Shown here: positions 32,606 through 43,489 of the stretch, piece by piece
How the letters are laid out: each line of letters opens with the position of its first letter
Position numbering within the stretch: the stretch's first letter is position 1
Assembly (NCBI GenBank): GCA_003313425.1
Contig: NHZP01000051.1
Coordinates: forward strand, 282,062-346,061
Length of the DNA: 64,000 nucleotides
Source of the DNA: Pseudopyrenochaeta lycopersici
Taxonomy: Eukaryota; Ascomycota; Dothideomycetes; Pleosporales; Pseudopyrenochaetaceae
Direction: 5' to 3'
Notes under the pieces: generated by a model
Database searches by the model: none
The model's input: the letters and a program-made list of their open reading frames with translations, nothing else
Told to the model about the DNA's origin: nothing
Program-made: the position numbers and the translations under genes

Positions 32606-33553
32606 AATTAAGCATTACAGGTAATAAGGGCAGAATTAGTAGGTTAGGTTATTATGTTAAAGAAGAAAGAAAAGGAAATCTGGCAGAAAAGTTACGGGTT
32701 AAATAGGCTAGGATAACGGAGCGGGAAAAGGATTCCCCGTATAGGGGTAACTATACGCACAGATACAGAAAATAGGTTGCACAGACAAAAAGTGTCAACT
32801 TTGCAGGGCGACAGCAAGGTGTACAGAGGAGATTTTTAGAATGTGAGGGCAGAATAATGTAGAGACGGAGGTGACGGAGGTAACGATAGTAATTTAAAGG
32901 GGTGCAGCGGGGTAGGGGAAAAGAAAAGAAAAGCTGTTTATATATAAGATATATAAGATGGTCAAAAAATTTGCAGCAGGGGCCAAGCACTAGCCGCGTT
33001 AGTTCTTTGAATTGGGTGTTGACAATAATGATCCTTGCATGAAAAATTATACTTGGGCTTTCGCAAACCCACTGATCAGCGAAGCGTCTCATTGCCGCGG
33101 AGGTTGGGGGGCCAGAACGGCAGCGCGTCAGAAAGAAACCCCGGTCCTTCCTGTGCCGCGCGGCGTCATCATAAGTGGCGTGCCTCGGCGGAAGTCGTGA
33201 CGGTCGTATGCAAGCGCCAACAGACAAGGTCCCTGGTTCGCTTAGAACAACACCAAGGTTAGGTGTAACACAACGAGACTGACCGATCCCAGTAAGAATT
33301 TTCCTGATTGGTTGTGTGGCAGAAACTGAGCAGACGAGCCAGGGTGAATAAAGTGCATAGTCGCGCGGCCAGCATGGACGCCTGAGCGGACGTTACAGCG
33401 ACGATTCCGGCAAGAGCCATGCAGCAATAGAGCAGGCCATACAGCTTATGCGCTCCTATGAAAACCCTGATTGGGCGAATGGTATACACTTATTGACTAC
33501 TTCTATGGCCGATTTGCACAGCAAGACGATATCCTATTCACTTTATCGAAGCA
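32606..33553. other. No gene recognised
   Basis: A/G-rich sequence to about 32990, then overlapping short ORFs (33012-33489) without motifs. It is the upstream flank of the Myb-like gene. Confidence 0.45.
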
Positions 33554-34563
33554 ATGACTGGATATACGAAGAAGGACGAAAATCTACTCCATATCCTCGG
33601 AGTCGCTGCGACAGCGAGGGTTATTACATGGGCTGAATGCGCAGTAATACACAATCGTTTCGCCTCTTGTACTCGGACAGAGGATGGGGTAAAGGCCAAA
33701 TACAAAACTATGACGCAGACCGAAGCTGCCGCCGCCGAGATGGACGTGAGAACCGGCACGGCTGAGTGGGTTGAAGTGAGAAACCAGGTAGAAAAAGTGC
33801 TTGGAGAAGATGCGTACCAGGTAAGTCAAGCGCCCGTAACAAAACGTGGCTGACGGTTGGGATAGGGGAAGACTCTCTCTCCGAGCGAACTCACTCTGTG
33901 TCGTCTCCTAGCGGCAGTGCCCGAGGCCGAAAGCCCTTTTCCAGTACAGGCGGACCCCCCTTCGTCGGCCGCATGGGAGTCGGCTACAGAAATGAATCCA
34001 GCAACTGCTGCTACCTTGCCATTCATGCAGCCCGAGTGCTGGCCAACGACCTCGAGCGGCGTGACCGGTCTCTTGGCGGACACCGTAATGTTTCAAACAT
34101 GGGATCCTACGATGGCTTCGTTCGTCAACCCAACGAATACACTTGGCCACATAGACACGAAAGAGACGCATCCAGCAACCCTGGTTGGCATTGAGAGCAT
34201 GGCCACAACTAGCAACGGCATCATGGCTACTGACTACAACCCCGCCACTACAGGCTTTGACAATATGGTCATGGCAGACTATAGCGGACCCTACAACCCA
34301 ACCATACAAGCGGCTGATAATACGAAAACGGGTGTGTTCATTGATAGTTCCATGGGGACATATACGAACAGCGGAGCCTTCTTATCCCCAAGCTTCGCCA
34401 GTAAGCATTTCGACGCTTCATATGCAAGACACCGCTAACACTTGAAGGTACCGGTGTTGAGCCAGTGGCTGCTTTAGAAGCTCTTGCATGGAACAATACA
34501 CAAGCGTGGATATATCCTGAAGAGTTGTATTTCGTGTTCAGCGACAGCGAAGCTGACCCTTAG
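33554..34563 (+). CDS. Myb/SANT-like DNA-binding domain protein
   Basis: Three exons (33554-33820, 33866-34400, 34448-34563; introns 45 and 47 bp) join in frame to about 305 aa. Residues 1-60 have a Myb/SANT-like pattern: YTKKDENLLHILG, a central W (ITWAECAVIHNRF) and RTEDGVKAKYKTM. The middle is low-complexity Ser/Thr/Pro/Asn-rich, and the C-terminus is acidic (YFVFSDSEADP), which could be an activation region. A transcription-factor-like role is inferred only from this layout. The gene overlaps by four bases with a convergent Myb-like ORF on the minus strand. No lesion is seen. Confidence 0.55.
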
Positions 34564-34904
34564 ACTCCAAAGTGTACGCAATTTGAGGAGTAAAGGCTTG
34601 TAAGACTAGAGTTACTCTTATAATCACAACATACTAGCTTGGGATAAACATACCCAATGACATTCCTGCTACCAATTGCCATGATCCTGCGCTGAACTTC
34701 CTCCTCGATCCATGCCTTCTGTATCGGATCATAGAGAGTTGGATCTTTCTTGAGTCTTTTCAGCTTGCTGCGGATGGCCACGACTGTCCGGCTTGTGCCG
34801 TGAGTTCGGAGCAGCACGTCGGGTAGGTCTTTGTGCTGGTATCGGAGACAGTCGCATTGGATGAGGGTTAATTCTTCGCGTTCAGACCACTCAGAGCGGG
34901 ACAT
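34560..34904 (-). CDS. Small Myb/SANT-like protein
   Basis: From ATG 34904 (MSRSEWSEREE) the frame encodes about 114 aa. Residues 4-55 match a fungal Myb-like pattern: EWSEREELTLIQC, KDLPDVLLRTHG and SRTVVAIRSKLKRLKKDP. In-frame upstream starts exist at 34946 and at 34964. The last 25 residues (after VIGYVYPKL) do not look conserved and may follow an unrecognised intron. It is convergent with, and overlaps, the end of the Myb-like gene at 33554-34563. Role unknown; probably DNA binding. Confidence 0.5.
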   Translation of the reverse strand: MSRSEWSEREELTLIQCDCLRYQHKDLPDVLLRTHGTSRTVVAIRSKLKRLKKDPTLYDPIQKAWIEEEVQRRIMAIGSRNVIGYVYPKLVCCDYKSNSSLTSLYSSNCVHFGV

Positions 34905-35259
34905 GTCGTGACGCGAAGCAGGTGCAGAGAATTGTAAAATTCCGTTCATCTGTAAGCCTAACAAGTGGGTTTGAGCTGTTCTCCACGAGCCGTTTTCTGT
35001 TCGCTACCCATGCGGCACGGTAAGCTAACCAACCCGAAAACAGAAGTTGAATGACTGGAAATGACGGCTTGTAAGAAAGGCAGGGGTGAACCTCAAGTTC
35101 GGAACCTGAAAGATCACTTAGTTCCAGTTTTGCGAGTCCCAAGTGCATTCACTGCAGACCACTAATGCTACCCAGGCCCACATTTGTCTTCACAACTCTC
35201 AAAATCTCTTAACGCTTCCTCTTCCCTCTTCTCTCTTTCCCGCAGGACAGCCCCCAATA

Positions 35260-35699
35260 ATGTGTAGTGTTACTGAGATAGAAGATGACTTTCAGTACGT
35301 CAATCGAAGCACCTGGGTGCTCTACGCTAACTGCCCTCCAGAGACTCTCTATACCGCGGGACCTCGCCGAGCCGGCTTCCGTTACGAGAGGTGAAGTACA
35401 TTGTCAAGTACAAGAAGGAAGATGGAAACCAGTCCTATCTAATCCGCTGGAGACAGAGCATACTCTCGGGAGCGATGCTGAGCTCAAACGTCGGCGAAGC
35501 TGTCCTGCTGACTTATGCTTGGAAGATGCGACTTCACTCGACTGAGCATAGATTTCTCCCGCCGGGGCAAATCGAGAAAACGCGCATCTACGATGTTATT
35601 TGGTGTGACAGCTGGGTGCCCTCCTGGATGGTGCAGGATGCTAGTCTGATCGATGAGTTCTGGACCGAACGGTACAGGCACATGGAGAGGTGAGTCGCT
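35260..35699 (+). CDS. Chromodomain-like protein, frame broken once
   Basis: Two consecutive frames fit together: 35260-35394 (MCSVTEIEDDF to AGFRYE) and 35391-35693 (VKYIVKYKKEDG onwards). The joined product has a chromodomain-like pattern: RYE-KYIVKYKKEDGNQSYLIRW, then an insert, then CDSWVPSWMVQDASLIDEFW. The frames are offset by one base at about 35392, which a real frameshift, a sequencing error or an unrecognised splice could explain. The end (MER) abuts GTGAGT, suggesting an intron and a short last exon near 35800. Chromodomains bind methylated histone tails and also occur in retrotransposon integrases; no other integrase sequence is near. Confidence 0.4.
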
Positions 35700-35853
35700 C
35701 AATGTTGGAACACGAGAGCTGCTGTTAAGCAGAGAACACAGGGCAGGACACTGCCGCACCAGCGTTGGCAGATCTCTTACTGAGCGTCATCATGCAGGTG
35801 CCGGTAGAGAATTGGACATTCACGACTCTTTCGGCTCGTCGAATGGGCTATAG

Positions 35854-36607
35854 GGGTACACGCCGCACAGAGCACATAGTTTGAGAATCTACAATTGGCG
35901 GTTGTTGACCGTAATGTAATCTAGACCTTGACGCTGCTATCACGGCTTACCTCTCTGACGGTCGCCACCGTGGAGGGAGTGATCCTTTGAGAAAGCTCCT
36001 TGAACACCCACTCGGTGCATTCTATGCATCCAAACTCTCCATAGCTAGTCTCTTTACAGTCACAGTACACGCCTTGAAGAAGCAATCTTCGGGGCTAAGA
36101 AGACATCAGTGGGTGAGCAAACTACTTCAACGACACGATCGTACCGAGACGCCTGATTGGCAGTCGGTTTGACAGGTGTTGCCAGGATCCATATAGGCAC
36201 CTAATTAGACCATGCTTCATTAGATGCTAACTATCACTGAGAGCGCTGAGAACGCTTACCCTGTATGGATGATGGCTGATTTGTTGGCTGACCACAAGCA
36301 AATATTTTCGTCGCGTTGATCGCGCTCATAGGTAGGGAATGTTGATTAGAAAGCTTGCAACCACAGCGGCAATGAGACATTTTTCATCCCAGCTGATCTA
36401 CGCTAGTGCTAGCGGCAGGCGTCCAAGAAATGTTGCCTTCCATGCAACGTATGGTGTGGGTCATGCCGAGTGGTGTATTCTATGCTGAGTAGGCTCAGCC
36501 TACCATGGAGTGTCCTCGCAGAAATCCAATTACGTAGTTCTGTGCGGGTATACATGCCGACAGCAATACTTTTGACCTCTCTAGTGATTGAGTGTGTCGA
36601 TCGATTT
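35854..36607. other. No gene recognised
   Basis: Contains one CACTCGGCAT-type motif on the reverse strand (36455-36490). ORFs are short and without features. Confidence 0.5.
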
Positions 36608-37811
36608 CCTGGAGACATTCACGCCTTCAGCACAGCTGAGCTCACAACATTGCACAACCGAACAGTGAATAGCAGTCTTGTCAAAACTTGCCATCGTTGA
36701 AAAATTGCTGTTTTTGATGATGTTACTTATTTGCCAGTTCCACGCCTTGTTCGTTTTCCTCGCCTAGGCTTGTCCGTTTTCGCTTCATCCAAATTTGCTC
36801 CATCCTCCCAGCTGTGAAGCATACTAGTGGCCAACTCATAGCGGTTTGTGGCAACGGCAAGTGAATTAGTCATCTCATGACGCTTGTGCAGTTCCACTGC
36901 CTCCTTAATTGAGCCTGCACTAACCGAGAGTTCCTGCTGCACTCCATGTTCACCCACCACGGTTTGCTCGCGCACCTCTTCCTCGACGTGACCTGAACTG
37001 TCTCCGCAGTTGCGCGCCGGAGACTGTCCTTCTCGCTGAGTTTGTGCTTCACTTCTCTCCAGTCTGCTGGTTTGAAGATCCAGTTCTAGGCTATGGATTC
37101 TGTTCTGGAGATTATGAATCAATACATCCTTCTGGTGAATCAATGTATCCTTCTGGTACAATCGTGCTCGGCTCGCATCGATGGAAAGCAGGGCTTTATA
37201 TAGCGCTGTGTCAAATTGTCGAGAGTCAAGCTGTCAAGAGGAGTGAGTGTCAGGCTTAGGGCTGAGAGTTTGTTTGGAGATACCTGGTACAGATGCTTGG
37301 CGTTGGCTGCGGCTTGGAATTCCATCACGAAAATAGCAATGATTGAGTTGTCGTCGGTCGGATGAGTAGAGGAAATGCAGGTATGAACAGGAGCAGGCTG
37401 GGTTGACTGCATTTTAAGGATGGCATGTGGATGAGTGACCGCCAAAGGTCCACGGCTTACGCTCGTCTGACACCACTCATTTTTGACAAGGATGTTGGAG
37501 CATCCAGGCTACTTCCCGTGCGGCGAGTGTTTGGAAGCTGGGGGTGCGGCATTTGTTTCCGAAGGTACCCCTTCGCTCCACTAAACATCGTGCAAGGCAA
37601 GGCACCTTGTCTTATCCACAGGTCACACTAAACACGCGGATTCCGAAACTGGGTCGATCAGCGAAGGTGGTGCGAGCACGCAGTATCTTGTCTTTTATGA
37701 ACCGCTTGATCTCCCGCTAGGCGAACCTGGATGTTTACGTCCAGCAGGTTTGGAATTAGCACACGAACTTCTCGGTATAGGCACCAGATTTGACAAAGGG
37801 TGGCAGTGATT
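36608..37811 (-). repeat. Complete copy of the dispersed 1.2-kb repeat that also occurs at 209-1158
   Basis: High identity to 209-1158 on the opposite strand, with sharp boundaries at CCTGGAGACATTC (36608) and AATCACTGCCA (37811). No terminal inverted repeats or target duplications are seen, so it looks like a segmental duplication rather than a transposon. Confidence 0.75.
36727..37442 (-). CDS. Coiled-coil protein of unknown family (intact copy)
   Basis: Exon A (to 37284, including ILKMQSTQPAPVHT) and exon B (37230-36727) are joined by a 53-bp GT-AG intron in frame. Exon B begins LDSRQFDTALYKALLSIDAS. It continues into a heptad-like segment with two copies of (Y/H)QKDxLIH and QNRIHSLELDL (likely coiled coil), then an acidic middle and a basic C-terminus, KPRRGKRTRRGTGK. 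The true start is uncertain and there may be an exon upstream of 37442. The other copy at 209-1158 lacks the coiled-coil part. Function unknown; the basic tail could be a nuclear signal. Confidence 0.5.
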
Positions 37812-37907
37812 CGGGGCTGGGGCTTAGAGCTGCATCACTAACCACAAGATCAAATCCTGGTCCATAATCTCACTTCCTTTACATAATAACGAATTTAGAA
37901 GTTCTAG

Positions 37908-39265
37908 CTACAGCTTGGACAGCGCATCCGACTTTCCACGAGCGAGTCTTTCGTGACTTTGCGTAAAGGTCCCATTTGCAAGCGCCGCAGCAGTGCTCAC
38001 GTCCAAAGCGAGCGCAAAAGCGGCTATTAATCCGGGCAGGCGTCGCTTCATGCCAGGCCCATGGCATCTAAGTAGATTCAGAGATGCCTTCTGTGCTGTG
38101 TAACTGGTCCCGCCACCAACAATGCCGACTGGAAGAGAGGGAAAGAACAGCGATAGCTTGAGACCCTTGGCCTTCCAGTCGTAGTCCAGTGTAAGATGGC
38201 TCCATGAGGCCTCCGCTACGCTTCCAGCATCTTGTCCGCATGCTATGAACATGGCAGCAATGATGTTGGCAGTGCTGACGTTGCTCCCCCACTGCCCGTT
38301 GCGGACCTGTCCTTCCTTCATCGTCATCAACACCGTATAGAGGCGTTCAGTGCTACACCCGAGCGCTTTCTCACAGGCATTGTTGGAAAGATTGGCCCAG
38401 GCTATTACCTGCAAACCACGTGGTTCTTTGACGTTTCCCCATGACGCGTTTTTGTCCGAAGCCATTTCGCCTTCTATGACGAAGTCCCTCACGCCCAGTT
38501 CTTTGGCCGTGTCTGTCTGCAGGAAACGATCACATGCTTGCTGGGTCGCTATCGTGACCATGTTCTGCCCGACCGCATCTCCACAAGAGTAGTCGAACTT
38601 CACGTGAACGTTGCAGCCGATAATGTGCGGGGTAAGCTTTTGGAGGCGTGCGTATCGACTTATCTCTTCAGCGGCGTCAGCAAATCGCCTCAGTAGACCC
38701 TGTAGGTGCTTCGCAAATGGCACAGCCTCTTCCGGGCTCGAGAAGAAGAAAACCGGGGCGCGAGACATGCCCTCGTGCAGCACGTGAAACCGTACGCCGC
38801 CGCACTGGTTGAGAGCAGATTGAGTACTCAAATACGTGGCACATGTGATGCAATTCTCAATAGACTTAAAATTATCTCTATTTTGAGTTTTCTCCCCCTC
38901 TTCTACAGAGCGCAACCTGCTCCTTTATATCTACGGCCTTAACTTCAGCTCTTCGGTCTGGCCGACGGTGAATCCGATATTCTCGGTCTCACCGAAAGTA
39001 TGGAATTTCGGTCTCTCCGATCAGATATCACCGTACTTTCTAGACCTGTCAACACGCGCTAACAGCTAGCGACGAGCGTCGGTTCGACCGTAGCCAGCGG
39101 AGCGAAGAAATCATCGTCCGTCTCCTCAGCTCCCTCAATCCGCAGAAGCCCAGTCAAGCCCACAGGAACTTTCACGAGGCCTACGAAGTTCTCGGTGTTG
39201 ATGTTCGACGGTTCGGCGAACTCTGAATAGGCTTCGGACACAGTGGGGAGCAGCTAATTGTTCCA
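37908..39265 (-). pseudogene. HMG-CoA reductase pseudogene split by a solo LTR
   Basis: Two pieces of one HMG-CoA reductase catalytic domain are visible: 39241-39062 (NTENFVGLVKVPVGLTG to APLATVEPTLVASC) and 38820-37908 (LNQCGGVRFHVLHEGMSRAP onwards). They are separated by a copia LTR at 38821-39054. The second piece keeps GDAVGQNMVTIATQQA, EMASDKNASWGN (catalytic Lys), CGQDA (catalytic Asp), VGIVGGGT and the C-terminal catalytic His in QSHERLARG. The loss of about 10 bp (the SRGCKA region), a TAG just before the LTR and the LTR itself kill the frame. The N-terminal membrane part is absent. The protein ends in SKL, a canonical PTS1 peroxisomal signal. The normal enzyme makes mevalonate from HMG-CoA. 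Confidence 0.88.
38821..39054 (-). repeat. Solo LTR (Copia-2 family) inside HMG-CoA reductase
   Basis: Reverse-strand LTR, TGAGTACTCAAATACG...CTGTCAACA, the same sub-variant as 21366-21599. No 5-bp duplication is present; about 10 bp of the target gene appear to be lost. Confidence 0.9.
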
Positions 39266-39419
39266 GATGTTTTGGCGGCTGCATTCTGACACAGCGTGCG
39301 CTAGTAAACAGCGATTTTAGTTAAGTAAGTCATGATAAGACGCAAGACCAATTCCGCCGATTGATTAACGAAGATTTTTAGTTAACTTAGAAGTAATCTG
39401 GATTTTCGGTGCTCCCAGA

Positions 39420-41970
39420 CTAAAGCTCTTCGCCGATCGTAATATATACCTTATGATCCCCTCTAACAGCAAGATCATAACTTTCTGAGAGCATGAGACC
39501 CCTACCTTTGTCAGTCGATGTATAACAATGTGTGTACGTCGCCTCTAAAGTCCTGAATAGTTGTTCTAAGTCCTCTTCCTTGGTGCAACGGCCAATTTCT
39601 TCCCATCTTCCGTTCAGATCACCATAGACGATGACCGGTATTAGTACCGCTTCCATATCTGTGGAGCTTTTCCCTTGAGTGGCGGGCAGTGTTAGAGGGC
39701 TCTGCGCATCGTCATGGCTAAGGTTATGATGTGGAAAGCTCGACCGACCGATTTGGGCGTCATCCTGCTGTTGGAGGTATACGTGGTTGAGGGCATACGA
39801 CGTTCGTGGACGTTTTCTCGCCCAGTTTCTAGTATCGATTGGCGACTCTATAGCTGCATTAATGTCGATTTTTGGGGGAAAAGATTTGTGAAGAGATGGA
39901 TAGTTTGGAATGACCTCTTTTGTGTCGCTTAATACAGCCATTTGAGATGCAGTTGTGGAGTGCACATTACCGTTGGGACTTCTTCTTTCCGGTGTCCGGT
40001 GCATTCTCGAAGCTCCTCTCTTGAGTGGATAAGTTCTGTGAGATCTTAAGTTGCTTTCATCGCTATTAGGCACGGTATGCTCGTTGGTGTCTGCTACGCC
40101 GATGCTCATGGGACTTCCGCTCTGAAAGGGGACGCTAGATTCTTGTACATCAAACCTGCAGGAAGGGAAAAAGGCGAAGTAGACAGACCGCCGAACAAAT
40201 AGAGACGAAACCGACTGCCTCCGGCCTTCAATAGACTGCGCGAAGGTTGTAAGGAACATGAAAGGCTTTACTATATCGTAGGAATCGTCATACTGCCGTC
40301 CTTGACGCTTGGCTAGAGGCTCCCCAGGTCCGTTCAAAAGCATCTGTGGATCATTTTCTACTCGAGTTTTCTCTTTGGGCACTCGAAGTATGTTTGTGGC
40401 GTTCGCAACAAGTTGTTCGAATGCCGACTGTTCGCATCCCAGCGCGTGGCTATGGGAGAATAATTGGCGAATTTTAGCTTCGAATGGATCCAGACTTCTC
40501 AGTCTGTGTATTTCGAGTGACTGAAATCCCATGTCGTAGGCCAAATTGGCTAAATGGTGCCATAAAACTGGATCTGGTGACCGAGGCACGGGGGTTGGTT
40601 TGCCGCGTGCCCTCAGTGGACATTCTTTTACCAGGTCAAAAGCATGCCTCATAGCATATAGGTATATTTGTTGGAACCCCATTTCGAACTGATCTTGCAA
40701 ATTTCCATCAAGCAATCGAAATGAATCTTCTGAAGTTTGTATCGCTACCTTGCCATCACTTCGACCTCCTAAAAATGCAGTCCTAGCAAGGTCGCGCAGC
40801 GTCCTGCGACCTCTTCGATTATTACTCGGAGGCTTTAAAAGCTTTTGAAGTACTAGAGCAGGACCTTTGAGAAATTTAAAGTCCTGTTGCAGACTTGCAA
40901 GTGTCGGTATGATGTAGTGAATCTCGCGCACTCTTGCCCAGATCTTCTGCCTCAGCGACTCATCTTCGATTGCTTTGAAGATTCTTTTCTCTCGCATCGA
41001 TCTTTCCAGGAATCTGTGGTCATCCATTGACGCCCCAGGACATCTAGATTGCAGAAGGTTTACAGTATTCCTGTCCATTTCAAACATTAGACAGTGGTCT
41101 CCATCGAAAATGTGGGTAAAAGTTGTGCGAATTCGACTGAAGTAATGCAAAAATTCCTGTACAATCAAGTTAATCCGGATCGATCGAACAGTGTTTCAGC
41201 TCACCTCGTCGCTTAGCGTTGCTATGATTCTGTGCCAAAAACATATGTTCAGATCCTCCAGCAGCGCAGGCATGCTCAGAAACTGGCGAAGCGCTGCACT
41301 GAACTTTGTATGCGCGAATATACGATGAAGGATGTCCCTCTTACAATCACTCAGCCACGACCACCAGTGTTGCTCTGCGAATTTATCTTCTAACCCATAT
41401 TCGACAATTTTTCGAAATATTTGCCCGTCAGAAAAGACTTTACTATTTGAGTAGTCTTCGATAAGTGATCTTTGCGCCTGTTCGCTGATGTCTGTAGGCA
41501 CGAGGCTGTTAAGACTGATCAAAGTCGTTTGAAATGGGTTTACCTTTTATATAAAGGGTGATAGACCACCATTTTTCCTCTTCCCGTAGCCATATAGATT
41601 CCCTGGCAGCTTCAATGCGATGCTTTCCATGGAGACAATGGAGACGGTGTCCGGGAGGGAACTTCAAATGCGGAGGATCCTCGTGCGAGGCATTCAAAAG
41701 ATTCTCCGGAGAAATTCGAGAGTATTCGATGGCGTTCAAAAGTTCGGTTTCCCCAATGATCGCTGGTACATGATTTTCTGGCTTGGATCGTTGAAGGCCT
41801 CCTTGGAGGAAAATGCCTTTCAGCCTTTCGACGTTCTTGTCGCTGAGACCTCGGGGCTCATGTGTTGGAAAATAAAGAGATTCAAGTGAAACTTTTGCCC
41901 TTCCCCGGTATCCGATTGATTTTTCCTTCTCGAGTGTCTTTATCGCATCGTCTACATGGCTCTGATTCAT
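39420..41970 (-). CDS. DUF3723 protein
   Basis: Three exons (41970-41544, 41491-41205, 41156-39420), with introns of 52 and 48 bp (GTAAAC...CTACAG and GTGAGC...TACAG), give about 816 aa. Family features are GHRLHCLHGKHRIEAARE, EKWWSITLYIKG, EDYSNSKVFSDGQIFRKI, WWSWLSDCKRDIL, LLQSRCPGASMDD and a C-terminal low-complexity region with a final EDLEQLFRTLEATY part. The N-terminal CLHGKHRIEAA resembles ParB-like fold proteins, an inference only. DUF3723 genes are a recurrent accessory gene class in Starship giant transposons of Pezizomycotina. The gene looks intact. Its ATG is 47 bp from that of a divergent pseudokinase gene, so the two may share a promoter. Confidence 0.85.
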
Positions 41971-42017
41971 GTTCCCGCTAAAGGATCCGGTCTGAATCGC
42001 TTACCACGAAACAGCGA
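41971..42017. promoter_or_regulatory. 47-bp divergent intergenic region between DUF3723 and pseudokinase
   Basis: Only 47 bp separate the two predicted start codons. Either the promoter is truly shared and the 5' leaders overlap, or one of the starts lies further inside its gene. Confidence 0.4.
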
Positions 42018-43474
42018 ATGCTTAAGGATTCTATTAAGCTCAAAGAAATCTCCGAAGTAGCCTTAGATCCCTTTGCTATTCCAACAGCCAAAACAGGCTC
42101 CAGACCGTTTAAGTATCTTGTCAGTTCAAGTGGGGATGGCTCGTGGCTAATTAAAGAAATTATGGGTCCAAAAGCGGCTGTTCTGATCTGGTTCTATTTT
42201 AGGAGCGACTTAGTTGAGCATTTTTATCATGTGAGTGGTCACTACCAGCTCAACATTCTTAAAAGCACGGGAATCGCGCAACAGTCGCCCCATTGGACGA
42301 GAAAATGGCACCTGAACTAGCGAGACTGGACCGCTTTACACTATTCGTGGATGGTCAGGAAGAGAGCCATCAAAAACCTCAGTTGTCGAACGCTGAGCGT
42401 TTCCACACACTGTCGAACAATGAGAGCGCAAAACATAATCATTCAGGGCCCATCTGCATGTCCCAGGCCGAAAATACGCAGCATGATATGCCAGCTCCCG
42501 TGCAGTTGCTCGATATACAGCACCGTAACAGTGGCGTTCCGGTCCGTTTCGGCTCCCCTTGGGATAGTTATCAGAAGATTTATCAGCGTGAGCTAGCTGG
42601 CAAAGTTGCGGTGGCCGTCAAGCTCCCTGCGAAAGGAAAAGAGTGTATCGTCAGAAGCGTTTCACGAGAATGTTCTGGGAGAAAGCTAGCCTATCTCCGG
42701 CGACTAGCCCACAGGAATATCTGGAAAACTGAGGAAATTTTCGATTACGACAAGGCTTTCTACATAATTTCAGAAACAATGTGCATATCGCTCAGGCATG
42801 TTTGTCGCTGCCCCAAATACCCGAGCGAAAATCAATTGGTCGCAATTGTAAAACAGGTACGAGCTTCTTGAGGGAGTCCTCCGGACTTGGTCCAGCTAAT
42901 CGTCAAAGGTTCTGGATGGCATTTGCTTCCTGGTTTCTCATAATCTCACACATGAATCCCTAACACTGGACAATGTTCTTATCGATTCCGAAGCAGCTGT
43001 CAAGATAGGTGATCGAATCCCCAGCAGGTTCCGTTAATGGCGGTTATTCTAACGTAAATAGCTAACATCGAGAGCTGTAATATTGATAATGGCTGCAGAA
43101 GGAAAAATCTAGAGGCTCTAGGGCGCATTACCATGATGTTGATGGATAAGACTGGAAAAGAGAAAGGAGAGGTTCGCTTGACGAGACCTGAGATGTGGTC
43201 GCAGATGGCTGTAGATTTCTTATCCCTGACAACAGCTTACACACTGGAGACTCTCGTGGAGGTAAGTCTTCATAATGATGAATCGAATGATTTTATTAAC
43301 ATCTTTAGCACGAGTTCATGAAATTGAAGTGGGGAGAAGGCGAACTGAAATGGTATGTGTCGTACGTTCAGATGACGGCACAGATTGATTAACAGGACTG
43401 GTAAGCCAAAAGAATTTCGTAGCTATACTCAGTTCTGCTATACTGGTACTCCACTGTTGCCTACTGCTACGTAA
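42018..43474 (+). CDS. Protein-kinase-like protein, probable pseudokinase
   Basis: A multi-exon gene; supported splices are 42856/42909, 43008/43062, 43261/43309 and 43352/43396, all GT-AG and in frame. A first intron after about 42230 is likely but its exact acceptor is unclear. The N-lobe has VAVAVKLPAKGKECIVRSVS (Lys of the ATP site), YLRRLAHRNIWKTEEIFDYDKAFYIISE (hinge) and the C-lobe VLDGICFLVSHNLTHESLTLDNVLID. The HRD Asp is replaced (HES) and DFG is replaced by IAN, so catalysis is unlikely. The C-lobe continues to EMWSQMAVDFLSLTTAYTLETLVEHEFM and ends at 43474. Its divergent pairing with DUF3723 suggests joint function. Confidence 0.7.
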
Positions 43475-43489
43475 TTGAGGCCTTGGATT

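Noticed and set aside
32018..32624. Pentapeptide-repeat protein (LNSNS units)
   Set aside because: The residues do not follow the A(D/N)LXX pattern and the opposite strand is equally open; it is better explained as a 15-bp minisatellite.
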